A stretch of 64,000 bases of DNA from Daphnia pulex (GCF_021134715.1 NC_060024.1:434001-498000); one strand, 5' to 3'; positions 1 through 10,556 are shown, numbered from the stretch's first letter. Program-made: numbers and translations. The notes: a model not told the origin generated them from the sequence alone.

Positions 1-123
1 ATACCATTCTTTTTCATCAAGACATATTGTTGAGGCGATATAACTAAAAAAAACCAATAAGGTTATAACACAAGTTATAATTGAGCTAAATTATTTAAAA
101 TATTATGATGAACAATTTTTTAC

Positions 124-247
124 CTTCATGATAGCACTTAAGATGAATTTCGTGACTACATTTTTCACATTTAATGCACTGACACTTCCGACCAATTTCA
201 ATTGGTTCTTGACACTTGCAACATAATTTTCTAAACTCAAGAGACAT
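124..247 (-). CDS. Partial zinc-binding (PHD/RING-like) first coding exon
   Basis: A short exon reads leftward from an ATG at 247 to a donor-like GAAG|GTAAAA at 124. It encodes about 41 residues rich in cysteine: a C-x2-C pair, then C-x-C-x2-C-x2-C-x4-H-x2-C. That spacing resembles the first half of a PHD or RING zinc-binding fold. The rest of the gene would lie beyond the left edge of the window. A longer in-frame extension upstream exists, but it is hydrophobic and low in complexity, so I chose the ATG next to the cysteine cluster. Seen: the cysteine pattern and donor. Inferred: that it is a real exon. It could instead be part of a mobile element. Confidence 0.3.
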
Positions 248-379
248 TTCTACAATTTCACAGAAGAACTCGCACTGAAATGAAAAGCAGAATAACTTAA
301 ATGTGTGTCGAACCGTTGTCATGGTTACCAGCGTTGTCACATTTGCAGGAAATAAAAGAAAATAAATAAAAAATATTTT

Positions 380-520
380 GGCCGAAATGGTAAAAATTGT
401 GGCCGAAATGGTCAATAATTTTTTTGGAGGGGCCGAAATGACCATTTTAAAAAAAAGTCATTTAGGCCGGCCTAAATGGTAGGCCGAAATGGTTAGCCGA
501 AATGGTTAGGCCGAAATGAC
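380..520. repeat. GGCCGAAATGG short-repeat cluster with central palindrome
   Basis: The motif GGCCGAAATG(G/A) or close variants occurs at about 380, 401, 431, 481, 494 and 508. A perfect 20-bp palindrome, CATTTAGGCCGGCCTAAATG, lies at 459-478 between the two halves. The cluster sits exactly where the gypsy integrase reading frame runs out, so it marks the broken end of that element or the tip of another repeat that replaced its 3' LTR. Confidence 0.6.
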
Positions 521-1980
521 TTGTAATCTCTCTTTCATCCCTTGCCTTGCCTACGTCACCCCGAATGGTTGATGACGTCGAAGACGGTAATATGACGGGT
601 GGCGTCAAGGGCGCGGCAACTCCTATTTCACTATCGCAATCCTCGCTTTCCCAATCGGCATCGTTATCCTCTGACTCGCACCGCTCGTCGTCTACCTTGT
701 TTCTTTCACTTTCATCTGTTTGTTGGTCGATCGCTTCGGACGCTTTTGTCGTCGCTTCTTCATAAAGTGGACAAGACTCATCTTTCCACAGCATTGTTTC
801 GAATAGCGGTTTGACTCTATTAACGTGCACGCGTTGCGTGTTGTAAGAGGTATCACAATATCCAAGGTTCTGTTTGAGTAGACTTTTATCCCACGAAAGG
901 GACCTTTATATTTGGAGGTAAATTTTTTACTGTTGCCTACTTTAACAACAACGACATCTAATAAAACCTTGTCGCCTACTTTATATTCAAATTCTTTAGC
1001 CCTTTTATCGTATTGTTTTCTTTGTAATTCTCTTGCCTTTTCATTCTCTTCTTTCACTCGTTGGAATGAAAACCGCAATCGATTCATCATATTTCCCACG
1101 TAGTCTGATGGAGAAATATTCGTTTTTGGTACTGCACTAATAAGTTCGTTTATGGGAATGTTAGCGTCCCGTCCATGAAGTATAAAATGAGGTGTTTCTT
1201 TAGTGGAAGAGTGAACGGAATTTCTGTACGCAAATAGTAATGGGTCGATTAACTCTTCCCAATCTTCATGAGCGCCATCCTGTAATTCTCTTCGTAACAT
1301 TGTTGTAAGAGTTCTGTTAAAACGTTCAGTCTCTCCATTGCTTGCCGGATGATAAGCTGTGGTCAATTTGTGTTTAATCTTAAGTTTGTCGGAAAAATAT
1401 TTGAATAATTTTGAAGTGAAATTCGCGCCATGGTCTGACACAATAGCTCTCGGAAACCCATGACGCGTCACGACGGTGTCAAATAGGCATTTAGCTGTTG
1501 TTAACGCCTTTTGATCTTTTAGGGCGACAGCTTCAGGCCAGCGAGAAAAATAGTCGGTAATTACTAGTATGAATTTGTTCCCATTTGGCGACGAAGGAGT
1601 AATCGGACCCAAAAAATCTATTCCCATTACTTGAAATGGGGCTTGCGCAAGGTCGTGTGGATGAAGAAAAGCTCTCAGTTTTGATTTTGAATTTGAAGTA
1701 CATTCCACGCACGCCTGGCAATATTCTTTTATGTCTTTTCTCATAGTCGGCCAATATTTTTCACTCTTAAATACGTACGTAAGAATGCAAAATGTCCTCC
1801 CATCGGCCCGTCATGTATCTCTTTCACTACCTGTAGGCGAAGTGAAAGGGGAAGGACTAGTTGGTGATTTATCTCATTTCTTTTACTCTTTTTTGTCATA
1901 ATTTTTTGTCCGATAAAGGACGCCATCGATAACTTCAAAATACTCAATCTCTTTGGCCCAATCTGGTTTGTTGTTTTCAA
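462..1980 (-). pseudogene. Gypsy integrase, frameshifted
   Basis: Three overlapping frames together cover an integrase. The HHCC zinc domain starts near 1800 (EIHDGPMGGHF) and its CxxC half lies just inside the next frame (CQACVEC near 1700). The DDE core shows GIDFLGP with ITDYFSRWPEA, IVSDHGANFTS and HPASNGETERFNR. The C-terminal part, recognisable by VHVNRVKPLFE, is in a different frame from about 830 leftward. Frame changes occur near 1745 and 850. Seen: all three catalytic blocks. Inferred: the protein is not made intact. Confidence 0.88.
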
Positions 1981-4510
1981 ATTTTTTATCTAATATTCCG
2001 TTATCTAAATAATTCCTTATTTCTTTGCATAATTCGTCCTCGTTTTGACTGTCACAAATAATATTTACTTTTTCTTCCGTTTGTGTTGTTGTTAAGCTAG
2101 CCACTTTTAGTCTGGACAGTGCATCCGCATTTTTGTGCACTCGTCCCGGTCTGTATCGAATTTCGTATGGGACTCCGGCCAGTTCTATGGCCCATCTTCC
2201 GAGTCTACCATTGCTATCTTTTTGATTTTTCAGCCATTGAAGAGCTGCATGATCCGTTATTATCTCAAAAGGTTTATCCAATAAATAATGTTTAAAGTGT
2301 TTAATGGCAAAAACTATGGCTAGTGCTTCTTTCTCCGTCGTATGATATTTGATCTCTTCTTTCCGTAACTGTCGGCTTGCGTAGGCTATCGGGTGTTCTT
2401 CTCCATTTTGTATTTGGGAAAGAACGGCCCCAATACCGTAATCACAAGCATCCGTAAATAACAAAAAAATTTCATCAAAATTCGGGTAAGCAAGAACAGG
2501 AGGCGTTATTAGACGGTCGCGTAACGTCTCAAACGCCTTCTGATCCTCCTCTGTCCAAATAAATGGTTGTTTAAGCATATCTTTGTGTGTTTTTCTTGTT
2601 AAAGGCCTCGCTATTGCGCCAAAATTAGGCGAAAATTTTCGATAGTAACCAACCAATCCGAGAAAGGATCGAACCTCATCGGCCGATGTAGGTGTCTTAT
2701 AATTTACTATTTTCTCGACTTTCGCTGGGTCTGGTTTAATACCTTCAGGTGTGATCAAATGACCCAGGTAATTGACTGATTTTTGTATAAATTGGCATTT
2801 CTTCATTTTTAACGTCAACTTCGCTTCTCTTAATAATTCAAACACATGGCGAATATCTTTCAAATGATCTTCGAACGTATCTGAATATATGATAACGTCA
2901 TCCAAATAAACCAACGCCTTTTTCCCCAAGACGTCTCTGAGGGCATAATTCATTAGTCTTTGGAACGTCGGAGGCCCATTGCACAATCCAAAGGGCATCC
3001 GTGTGAATTGATAAAGATTATCCTCAACTACAAACGCTGTTTTTTCTCTAGCTGATTCTTCTAACTCGATTTGGTAATATCCAGATGCTAAATCCAGTGT
3101 AGTAAAGAATTGTTTTCCATTTAATTTATCTAGTGTCTCGTCGATACGAGGCATTGGAAAAGAATCTTTCTTTGTAATACTATTCAACTTCCGGTAATCG
3201 ATGCAAACCCTGATCTCCCCGTTCTTTTTAACAACTATTACTACTGGGGCTGACCAGGCGGAAATTGATTCTTCGATAATACCTGCTCTTTTTAAATCGT
3301 CTAATGTGTTACGTAATATTTCAATATACTTTGGATTTATTCTGTAAGGGCGCATTCTAATAGGGCCCTTACCCTGTGTGTCTATAGTATGCTGAATTAA
3401 ATTAGTACTCCCTAGTTCGGAAGCACGATTAGCAAATAATGTTTTGAATTCAAAAATTAAATTATTAAGTGGTAGTTGGTACTCGGACTCTACAACTGGA
3501 TAAACGAACAAATCAGCTTCTTTACTGTCTTCTAATAAGCTCCCTTCTTTGTTTTTAACTTCAACATTTCCCACTTCCCCTTCCCTTCCCCCTTTCCCAC
3601 CCTGTTCTCCTGTCCCTTTGTGTCCCCTAGTTTCATATTGTCCCCTAGTTTCATATTGTCTCCTTGTTTCATATTGTCCCCTTATTTCTCTTTGTCTGAC
3701 TGTTTCATTTTGTCCCCCTGTTTCTATTTGTCTGCCTGTTTCTTCCGTTCCCCCCATCCCTTCCATTCCCGCTGTCCCATTTTGACTACCGACGACTTCA
3801 ATACTCCCTAGGTGAGTAGCTCTCGGTATACATACACTTTCTAATGAATTATTTACGATTATCATGTTATAAGTACCATCCTTTGAAACGGTGTTCACAA
3901 AATCAAAAATTTCTAACCCTTTGGGTAGTTTATCTGCTTGAGAAAAAACAAAAGTAGCTGTCGATGGAACATAAGGAAACGATCCTTTCGTTTTCTCTTC
4001 AATCACCAATATCGATTGTCGTGGTACTTTTACTCGTTGTTTGGACACAATTGATATCTCTGGTGAAGCCACTTGACCAGAAGCTTCTCTAGCTAAATAT
4101 ATACTTTGATTTTCCCCATCCACCGTAAATCCGTGGCTTCTAATCGCATCCCACCCTAAAATACAGTCTTCTGATATCCCATCAGTAACAACAAATTCTT
4201 GCAAAAGCTGTGTCCCTCCATAATATATTGTTAAAGTAACTAATCCTAAAGTATCTAATTTCTTATCGTGCACGTCGTACAAATCAAAATCGGGTTTACT
4301 GCAGGTCCCCCGACTTCTCTGTGGAATTTTTTTAAGCAAGTTCGTGCTTATCACACTTCTTGCTGCCCCAGTATCAAATAGGGCTTGGAAACTAATGTTA
4401 AAACTACTAAGAGGAATGCGAGGAGTTAAATTGCCTGTCTTCGTGGTTAGTCTAGAAATGCGTCGGGTTTTTTCAAGATTCTGGCTATCAACTGACCCGT
4501 GAAAACAGTT
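1883..4510 (-). CDS. pol: Gypsy Pol: protease, reverse transcriptase, RNase H
   Basis: The frame is open from about 4510, before any ATG, as expected for pol read from gag. The aspartic protease motif LFDTGA lies near 4360-4375. RT follows with the YLDDVIIYS catalytic box and the FGLCNGPPTFQRLM region. RNase H carries LLFTDACDYGIG and TEKEALAIVFAI. Between protease and RT is an unusual run of degenerate heptapeptides rich in R, G, Q, E and T. The frame stops near 1883 at an A-rich tract (about 1885-1900); the downstream integrase continues in another frame, so the polyprotein is broken by an indel there. Confidence 0.9.
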   Translation of the reverse strand, partial: NCFHGSVDSQNLEKTRRISRLTTKTGNLTPRIPLSSFNISFQALFDTGAARSVISTNLLKKIPQRSRGTCSKPDFDLYDVHDKKLDTLGLVTLTIYYGGTQLLQEFVVTDGISEDCILGWDAIRSHGFTVDGENQSIYLAREASGQVASPEISIVSKQRVKVPRQSILVIEEKTKGSFPYVPSTATFVFSQADKLPKGLEIFDFVNTVSKDGTYNMIIVNNSLESVCIPRATHLGSIEVVGSQNGTAGMEGMGGTEETGRQIETGGQNETVRQREIRGQYETRRQYETRGQYETRGHKGTGEQGGKGGREGEVGNVEVKNKEGSLLEDSKEADLFVYPVVESEYQLPLNNLIFEFKTLFANRASELGSTNLIQHTIDTQGKGPIRMRPYRINPKYIEILRNTLDDLKRAGIIEESISAWSAPVVIVVKKNGEIRVCIDYRKLNSITKKDSFPMPRIDETLDKLNGKQFFTTLDLASGYYQIELEESAREKTAFVVEDNLYQFTRMPFGLCNGPPTFQRLMNYALRDVLGKKALVYLDDVIIYSDTFEDHLKDIRHVFELLREAKLTLKMKKCQFIQKSVNYLGHLITPEGIKPDPAKVEKIVNYKTPTSADEVRSFLGLVGYYRKFSPNFGAIARPLTRKTHKDMLKQPFIWTEEDQKAFETLRDRLITPPVLAYPNFDEIFLLFTDACDYGIGAVLSQIQNGEEHPIAYASRQLRKEEIKYHTTEKEALAIVFAIKHFKHYLLDKPFEIITDHAALQWLKNQKDSNGRLGRWAIELAGVPYEIRYRPGRVHKNADALSRLKVASLTTTQTEEKVNIICDSQNEDELCKEIRNYLDNGILDKKFENNKPDWAKEIEYFEVIDGVLYRTKNYDKKE
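3605..3765 (-). repeat. 21-bp tandem repeats encoding heptapeptides inside gypsy pol
   Basis: Several degenerate 21-bp units (on the plus strand TGTCCCCTAGTTTCATAT and relatives) run in frame and encode variants of RGQYETR. They lie in the linker between protease and RT, keep the reading frame, and probably arose by slippage or unequal exchange. Confidence 0.8.
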
Positions 4511-4515
4511 GATAC

Positions 4516-7272
4516 CTAATTGTTTCCCTGATTGGGTGGAGGCCCTGGTAAATTAGGATTACCAATTTGTGACCGTTTCGGACACTGGTAGGCCAAGTGT
4601 CCGATTTGCCTACACATATAGCAAATCGGAGGTTGTGCATTTTCTAACATTATACGTTGATATTTGAAACAAACGTCCTTGCTGTGGCCTTTCAACTTAC
4701 AAAAGTCACAAATATTGTCTGATCTGGGAGGGCGAAAGTTTGATTGATTCGGGGGAGGCGGGGGGTTGTTCTGTAAATACGAAGGTGGCCTAAACTGTTG
4801 ATTTGCCTGCTGATACTGCGGTCGAGGTTGCCAGTTGGACTTGCAATGGAATGGTTTGTTTTGCTGGCTATTGTAGCTGGTGGGTAGGTTATATGACGAC
4901 CCAAACTGATTCATTCCCTGCTGCCCAGGTAGTTGGAAAGAAACATGTTTATTTGACTGATGGTTTTGCTCATTACTTTTTTTTAATAAAAAATCAACGG
5001 CTTTTGAGAGTTCTTGAATATATGAAGACATTTCTGACTGCTCCGTACCAGTAGCAACTACCGGTTTTGATCCATCTTTCAAGGCCGCCACCAGAGCGTT
5101 CACGGACTCATTCTGCTTTTCAACAAGTTGTTTTAATTCTACCATTTCGAGGCTTTCACGCAGTTTCGAATCAGGAGGTTTATTTATGACATTGACGAAT
5201 TCCTGTATTCCCTTACTTCCCTCAATCGTTTCTAAACGTATCGAATATTTTCTTGCCTCAGAAACTAACTCGTCGAATGTTTTAAACGCCTTATACTTTA
5301 CTTTCATTTGAAGTTTCTCATCTAAACCGTCAATGAATTTTTGTTGTAAGATTATTTGAAAAGAGTCCTGCGTGTACGCGTCTGGATATGCGTACTTGAA
5401 GATCTCTTTCAAGCGGATGGCAAAATCGTAAATTTTTTCTCCGGGTTTTCTACTAGCTTTCTTAAATTTTTTTAAATATTTTTCTGCTGTTTCATCTCCA
5501 TGAAAATGGTCAATTAGCCTGTCTTTAACTGTGGCATATTCGTCCGCGCCACTTTCCAAAACGTATTTGGTTACTTTCTGAGCTCTATCTGTCATTTTTT
5601 TATACAATTCTAAGATCACTTCTTCGTCAGAAAATCCAGAATTACACACGATTTTTTCAAATGTATCTACCCATGAATCGAATCTTTGTAGAGGCCCACC
5701 CGAAAAAAAAGATAAAGAATGTAAACTTGACCTTGTGTGTTGGCTTTTCGCAAAGTCAGACAGCTCTGACCCCCTCGTACACCCATTACCGTTACTACTC
5801 GCCATTTCGATTATGTCGGGGTCTATTCTAAGATTCCACGCCGTTGTCCCGGTTGAACGAACGTTACTCTTAGCCTGAATCCTATTACTGGGATTCTTCT
5901 CTGTTGACCCCGATTTCGTCTGATTCTCCTGCCTATCTGCTGGCAGTTCTCTTCCGCCGGGCGAGTTGTTAACGCGAGAACTTGTCGTAAGGTCTTCTTT
6001 GCCTCCCTCAAGCGAATGTTCCCTAACTGTACCAGAGCTTGACTCCGGTTCCTTAGAGGAGGAAGATGGTTTAATCTGCTGTTTAATCTGGCTAACTCTG
6101 AACGGAGAGGCTGAACTGGAGTTATCTTGTTGACTTCCGTTAAGTAAGTCCCAATCGTTGGAATATTTTCTAGAAATGTGTTTTGGAAGTTTAAGTGACT
6201 TTCTTTTAAGAAGAAAGAGGTGTTTCAAACCTCCTTTACAAGGTTGTGATAATCCCCTTCCTCGTCTAGTTCTTGCAGTTCTCTTCTTGGTGAGAAATCT
6301 AAAAATTCCTTTCCTTCTTTTGGCATGAGGTCGAGAAGCTCGTGAAGACTCTGAGCCGTCCCTAGAAGAAACGTCAGAATTCGTCTTGCCTGCTCTAGCA
6401 AGGTCTCCACTAAGTGTCGCAACTGTGAGTCGGTCCCCGCTAGAATCGCTACACGCTCTAATAATCTCTCCTGGAGATTCCTCCTCTCTTTGAGCCCTAC
6501 CAGAACGCGCGTCAATGCCGTCAACTCCGTCAATTCGATCGGGGTTTGATTCGTTTCCCAAGCCTGAAGATCCTGCAACAACCGAATCAGTTGTTCCCAA
6601 ACTAGCTGATTGCCCGATCGGAAATCCCTCTTCCTCTTCCGTACGTTCTTTAGAGCCAAAACAAGAAATGGGAGCTGACTGGTTAGGACTAGAAACTGTG
6701 CAGTCTTGTTCACCACTACGTTCTGATATATTTGGTGTATGTGATTGACTAACTTCACTGCCATCGGAAGTCCTCTTTCTCAGAAAATGTGCAACCCTAT
6801 TTGTAAAACTGCCTACTGGCGACTTCCGAAAAGAGGAATTAAGAGAGGTAGTATGTTGGGAAGGAGAATTTTGCGGGGAAGATGTTATAGGAATCTGGTT
6901 TACTTCCAATCTAGCAGTTCTTCCGTGAGCCCAAAATTTGTGTGGGGGAGTCTTATCAAGTTTTTCTAATTTTTCGTAGCCGGAAAATGACTTTGAAATT
7001 AGGCTATACTCCCTAGTTCTTAGTGCCTTATCCGAAAACTTCGAACTAACTTTTTCTCTTGCAAGATCGTCGTTACACGGAACTAATAAACTTTCGTCGT
7101 CAGGACGAGAAAAAGAATTACAATGCTCACTATCAACTGTTTCTAAAGAATTGGTTGGAGGAGGATGAACATCAACAACATGCACTATTGAATTAAAATG
7201 CTCAATATCAACACTGTCTACTGAAGTGCTAGGGGAAGGATGAACATCAACAACTTGCACTATAGAATTCAT
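4516..7272 (-). CDS. gag: Gypsy Gag polyprotein
   Basis: An open frame of 918 residues. The N-terminal third is serine-rich and polar, and begins with two imperfect copies of a ~27-residue unit (MNSIVQVVDVHP... / FNSIVHVVDVHP...). A retrotransposon gag core lies at roughly residues 535-700 (FDSWVDTFEKIV through the RLETIE region). Two CCHC zinc knuckles near the C terminus (CDFCKLKGHSKDVC and CYMCRQIGHLAYQC) would bind genomic RNA. It would form the particle shell. The frame is intact, with ATG directly downstream of the leader. It ends just before the protease frame, consistent with gag-pol expression by frameshifting or a similar recoding step. Confidence 0.88.
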   Translation of the reverse strand: MNSIVQVVDVHPSPSTSVDSVDIEHFNSIVHVVDVHPPPTNSLETVDSEHCNSFSRPDDESLLVPCNDDLAREKVSSKFSDKALRTREYSLISKSFSGYEKLEKLDKTPPHKFWAHGRTARLEVNQIPITSSPQNSPSQHTTSLNSSFRKSPVGSFTNRVAHFLRKRTSDGSEVSQSHTPNISERSGEQDCTVSSPNQSAPISCFGSKERTEEEEGFPIGQSASLGTTDSVVAGSSGLGNESNPDRIDGVDGIDARSGRAQREEESPGEIIRACSDSSGDRLTVATLSGDLARAGKTNSDVSSRDGSESSRASRPHAKRRKGIFRFLTKKRTARTRRGRGLSQPCKGGLKHLFLLKRKSLKLPKHISRKYSNDWDLLNGSQQDNSSSASPFRVSQIKQQIKPSSSSKEPESSSGTVREHSLEGGKEDLTTSSRVNNSPGGRELPADRQENQTKSGSTEKNPSNRIQAKSNVRSTGTTAWNLRIDPDIIEMASSNGNGCTRGSELSDFAKSQHTRSSLHSLSFFSGGPLQRFDSWVDTFEKIVCNSGFSDEEVILELYKKMTDRAQKVTKYVLESGADEYATVKDRLIDHFHGDETAEKYLKKFKKASRKPGEKIYDFAIRLKEIFKYAYPDAYTQDSFQIILQQKFIDGLDEKLQMKVKYKAFKTFDELVSEARKYSIRLETIEGSKGIQEFVNVINKPPDSKLRESLEMVELKQLVEKQNESVNALVAALKDGSKPVVATGTEQSEMSSYIQELSKAVDFLLKKSNEQNHQSNKHVSFQLPGQQGMNQFGSSYNLPTSYNSQQNKPFHCKSNWQPRPQYQQANQQFRPPSYLQNNPPPPPNQSNFRPPRSDNICDFCKLKGHSKDVCFKYQRIMLENAQPPICYMCRQIGHLAYQCPKRSQIGNPNLPGPPPNQGNN

Positions 7273-7630
7273 CAGGAATAGAAATATTTGCTAACTTAGG
7301 AGTTTAACAACGATATCAATCCAAAACAAATCATTCTAAAAAAAATAGTATTTCCAAACCCAAATCAAAAAAATAAAATAATCTTAGAACTGATTCAAAA
7401 CAAAATAAGAAAACAGTTAAATCATGATTAATCAAAAGAATGTTCTACCAATCGCCGAAAATTTTAGTTCTACGGAAGGTATCAACAACGGAAATCTATT
7501 TTTCAAAAAGTGAGAGAAAACGTCTTCGATAAAAAAAATCGCAAAATTTAAATGCAATCAAAATCACACACACAAAAATGATTCACTAATGCAGGAATAA
7601 TACCAAGTACACCATTAAACATTGTGGGTG

Positions 7631-7652
7631 AGTTCGAGAATCGCTGCCACCA
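7631..7652 (-). promoter_or_regulatory. Gypsy primer-binding site (tRNA 3' end)
   Basis: Read on the minus strand, TGGTGGCAGCGATTCTCG begins three bases after the LTR. Its complement ends in the universal CCA and contains a T-loop-like TTCGA, so it matches the 3' end of a tRNA acceptor and T arm. I cannot name the tRNA with confidence. Confidence 0.7.
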
Positions 7653-7655
7653 TTA

Positions 7656-7962
7656 TGTAAAGGTTCTCGAAAAGAACCCTACACTAAATTATAACGAACA
7701 CGAAAAAGCCGGAGGCGATTTCCCCAAAATGTAAATGGTGTATTAAAAAAGGAAGTGAGTACATACCAAATATAGGAAGAGAAAAGGGAAGAACACTGGA
7801 TTGATATTAGCTATTCTCAACTGACAGTTCTAACTAACTCAGGTCTGGTCTCGGAATAGCAATGCCAATACTAACTTAAAAACATCAGCTTTTATACCCA
7901 AACATTTCTATTGCCACGTAGTTGACGTCTAACTACGCAGTTCTAGAAATGATTAGGTTACA
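7656..7962 (-). repeat. 5' LTR of the gypsy element
   Basis: On the minus strand this 307-bp segment starts TGTAACC and ends TTTACA, followed by three bases and the primer-binding site. It contains GTATAAAAGC (around 7890-7898), a plausible TATA box of the element promoter, and a hairpin-forming GGTTCT/AGAACC pair just before its 3' end. A CRE-like GACGTC sits between inverted CGTAGTT/AACTACG arms near 7917-7936. No partner LTR is found in the window, so the outer boundary rests on the TG...CA ends. Confidence 0.75.
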
Positions 7963-8114
7963 TTTAATGACACGTATACGGAAATGCAATTATAATAAAG
8001 TCACGCACTATGAACTCATGGACCCTCCATACGAGTCCTCAAAAGACGCCAAACGTTCAATCAGCACGTTTGGAACACCTGCAGAGCTCAGAAATACGAA
8101 CAACATGACATCAT

Positions 8115-10556
8115 TAATCAATATAAATCTGGTGCAACATGATCCGTTACAGAGACATCGACTTCTTTGTTACGGTCAATGGAACGCAGCAGACGGCCAC
8201 GATTGAAAAAGTCCTATACGTACCTGGTTTAGGAACAAACTTGATATCGATCACAGCAGTAACTAATGTTGGCCTATCAGTTCATTTTATAGAAACACGA
8301 GTTACCTTTGAAAAGGGTCAAGCTGTCATCATGGTTGGTGAGCGCATAGGAGAGAGCCTATATCATCTGGCAATTCTCCCAAGACTTTCTGCTGCCAACT
8401 CAATTAAGGATTCAGCCTGTCTGGCGATACCATCATCCCCATCAATAGCTGTCTGGCATCAGCGTCTGGCACACACCAGCCACAAGACAATCTCCAAGAT
8501 GTTCCGGAATGGTGTGGTAAATGGCCTCAATCTCCCCACTGACGACACCACAACAACACAACCATGCCTCGGATGTGTGAGCGGAAAGATGCAGCGATCT
8601 CCTTTTCCAGTCAGTCGGTCAAGGGCCAATGAAGTCGGCCAGCTGATTCACTCCGACGTATGTGGCCCAATGCATGTAGTAACACCAAGTGGATCACGAT
8701 TCTTCGTACTCTTCACCGACGACTACAGCGGATGGCGCTGCGTCTACTTTCTGAAGCGAAAATCTGAAGTAGCTGAGACCTTCAAGGAATACATGGGTAT
8801 GCTCCGCAGCGAAACTGGCCACCTGATCCACACTCTTAGGTCTGACAATGGAGGAGAGTTCACCAGCCACATATTCAAGAATTGGCTCTCCAGCAAAGGA
8901 ATCCGTCTTGAGTCTTCCGCCCCACACACGCCGGAACAAAATGGTGTGTCTGAAAGAGCCAATCGGACTGTCGTCGAAGCATGTCGGTGCCTCCTACATG
9001 CAAAACATCTGCCTCTTGAGCTTTGGGAGAAGCAGTAGCCAATGCAGTATACACGTTAAACCGTGTCAGCAACAGCATTTCACCTATAACTCCATTTCAA
9101 ATGTGGCATCATGAGAAACCGAACGTGTCGCACCTGCGGATCTTTGGGACCATATCCTACATCCATATTCCGAAAGCTGAGAGAAGGAAGTTGGAATCCA
9201 AAAGCCTTAAATGTTTTTTTGTTGGGTATTCTCCCGCCAAAAAACCACAGATAAGTACAGATTCTGGGATCCAGTTAGCAGAAGGATCAAGATAAGCCGA
9301 GACGTCATCTTTGATGAACAGCTCCATGACGTCCCAGATATTCCAACCAATCATGAAAAAGCTAATCCTTTTGAAGTTTTATTTAGACCATCAAGAGAAA
9401 TCCAGTCCTTTAACAACAACGAAGAAGGAGGTGTAATGCCTCAGGCTGAAGGGGAATCCGATGTAAATGCCCAACCTGAAACATCACACACTTCCCCCTC
9501 ATCAGATGTGTCAACACGGGTGGTTGCCCCAACTACTCCAACTCTAGTTCCGTCATACGATCTAGATCCAGCCATCATTGACAACAGCCCATCGATATCT
9601 TCAGGCACAAAGCGGGTATCCCCCTACCCTTTGCGCATTCGTGAGCCCAGACGTCACTGGCAATCTATGCAATCAACAACTGAGAGCCAAGATATTTACG
9701 TGCCCACCAGCTACTCTGACGCCATGGCTTGCCCCAATGCTCATTTATGGAAAGCCGCGATAGAGGACGAGTATAATTCACTTATGGTTAACAAAACTTG
9801 GTCCATCTCAGAGCTACCTCCTGGTCGTAAGCCCATCGGATCCTGTTGGGTATTCACGATTAAACCTGGTGTTCAAGGATCGCCACTACGCTACAAGGCC
9901 AGGCTAGTGGCAAAAGGTTTTCCCCAACGTCATGGAATTGATTATGAAGAGACGTTCTCACCCGTCGTCAAGTACGACACCCTTCGAGTGATCCTGTCTG
10001 GTGTCACCGCCAACGATCTGGAGATGTCACAACTAGACGTGAAGACTGCCTTCCTCTATGGCCAACTGGATGAGGAAATCTACCTAGTACAGCCGGAAGG
10101 CTTCATCTTATCTGGACAGGAGGATTCTGTATGTCACCTGCACAAATGCCTTTACGGCCTGAAACAGGCTTCTCGAGTTTAGAACCAGACCTTCGACACT
10201 TTCCTTAAGAAATTTGGCCTTCTCCCAAGCATTTCCGATCCCTGTCTCTATCTGCGCCATCTTCAAGGAGAATTCCTGGCAGTCGTCATCTGGGTAGACG
10301 ATGGTCTTGTCTGCAGCAACAACGGCAATGTAGTCAAATCCGTCATCGAAGATCTGAATAAGTATTTTGACATGCATTGTTCCCCAGCTAATCATTTTTT
10401 TGGTCTCTCCATCACAAGAGATCGCCAAGCAAGGACCTTGTACATATCGCAGCCTGACTACATCAAACGGATTCTTCTCCGCTTCCACATGTTTGATTGC
10501 AATCCCAGAAAGCTGCCTGCTGATCCTGGAAATCGCCTGAGTAAAAAGAGTGAAAA
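8115..10556 (+). mobile_element. Ty1/copia fragment, truncated at both ends
   Basis: The order is pre-integrase, integrase, then RT, which is the copia arrangement. Gag and protease are missing on the left and RNase H is missing on the right, where recognisable sequence ends near 10550. There are no LTRs. Frame changes occur near 9030 and 9215, and there is a stop near 10182. It is a different copia lineage from the nested element at 15819-25315, to judge from the divergent integrase sequences. Confidence 0.9.
8139..9038 (+). pseudogene. Copia pre-integrase and integrase core
   Basis: The frame begins with EKVLYVPGLGTNLIS, the copia pre-integrase signature. A zinc-binding H...H...CxxC segment follows (WHQRLAHTSH, CLGCVSGKMQ). 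The integrase core shows HSDVCGPM, LFTDDYSG, RSDNGGEFTS and HTPEQNGVSERANRT, covering the D, D and E catalytic blocks. The frame ends at an indel near 9030; the next segment (YTLNR ... TPFQMWH) continues in another frame. Confidence 0.88.

Larger units (their letters stand above)
462..7962 (-). mobile_element. Ty3/gypsy LTR retrotransposon, 3'-truncated and decayed
   Basis: On the minus strand the order is LTR (7656-7962), primer-binding site (7631-7652), gag (7272-4516), protease-RT-RNase H (from about 4510 to 1883) and integrase (about 1980-462). Domain order RT-RNaseH-IN identifies the Ty3/gypsy superfamily. Only the 5' LTR is present; no copy of it is visible left of the integrase, where a different short-repeat cluster begins. 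Frameshifts near 1900, 1745 and 850 break pol. gag and the protease-RT-RNase H frame remain long and open, so decay looks recent or the breaks are few. Confidence 0.93.

Noticed and set aside
3549..3811. Plus-strand frames of 78 and 63 codons opposite gypsy pol
   Set aside because: Antisense shadows of the heptapeptide repeat; proline/cysteine/serine runs only.
6225..6764. 179-codon minus-strand frame
   Set aside because: Out-of-frame shadow of gag in its serine-rich region.
7631..7652. tRNA gene suggested by the TTCGA...CCA stretch
   Set aside because: Only the 3' end of a tRNA is present and it sits at the LTR edge, so it is a primer-binding site.
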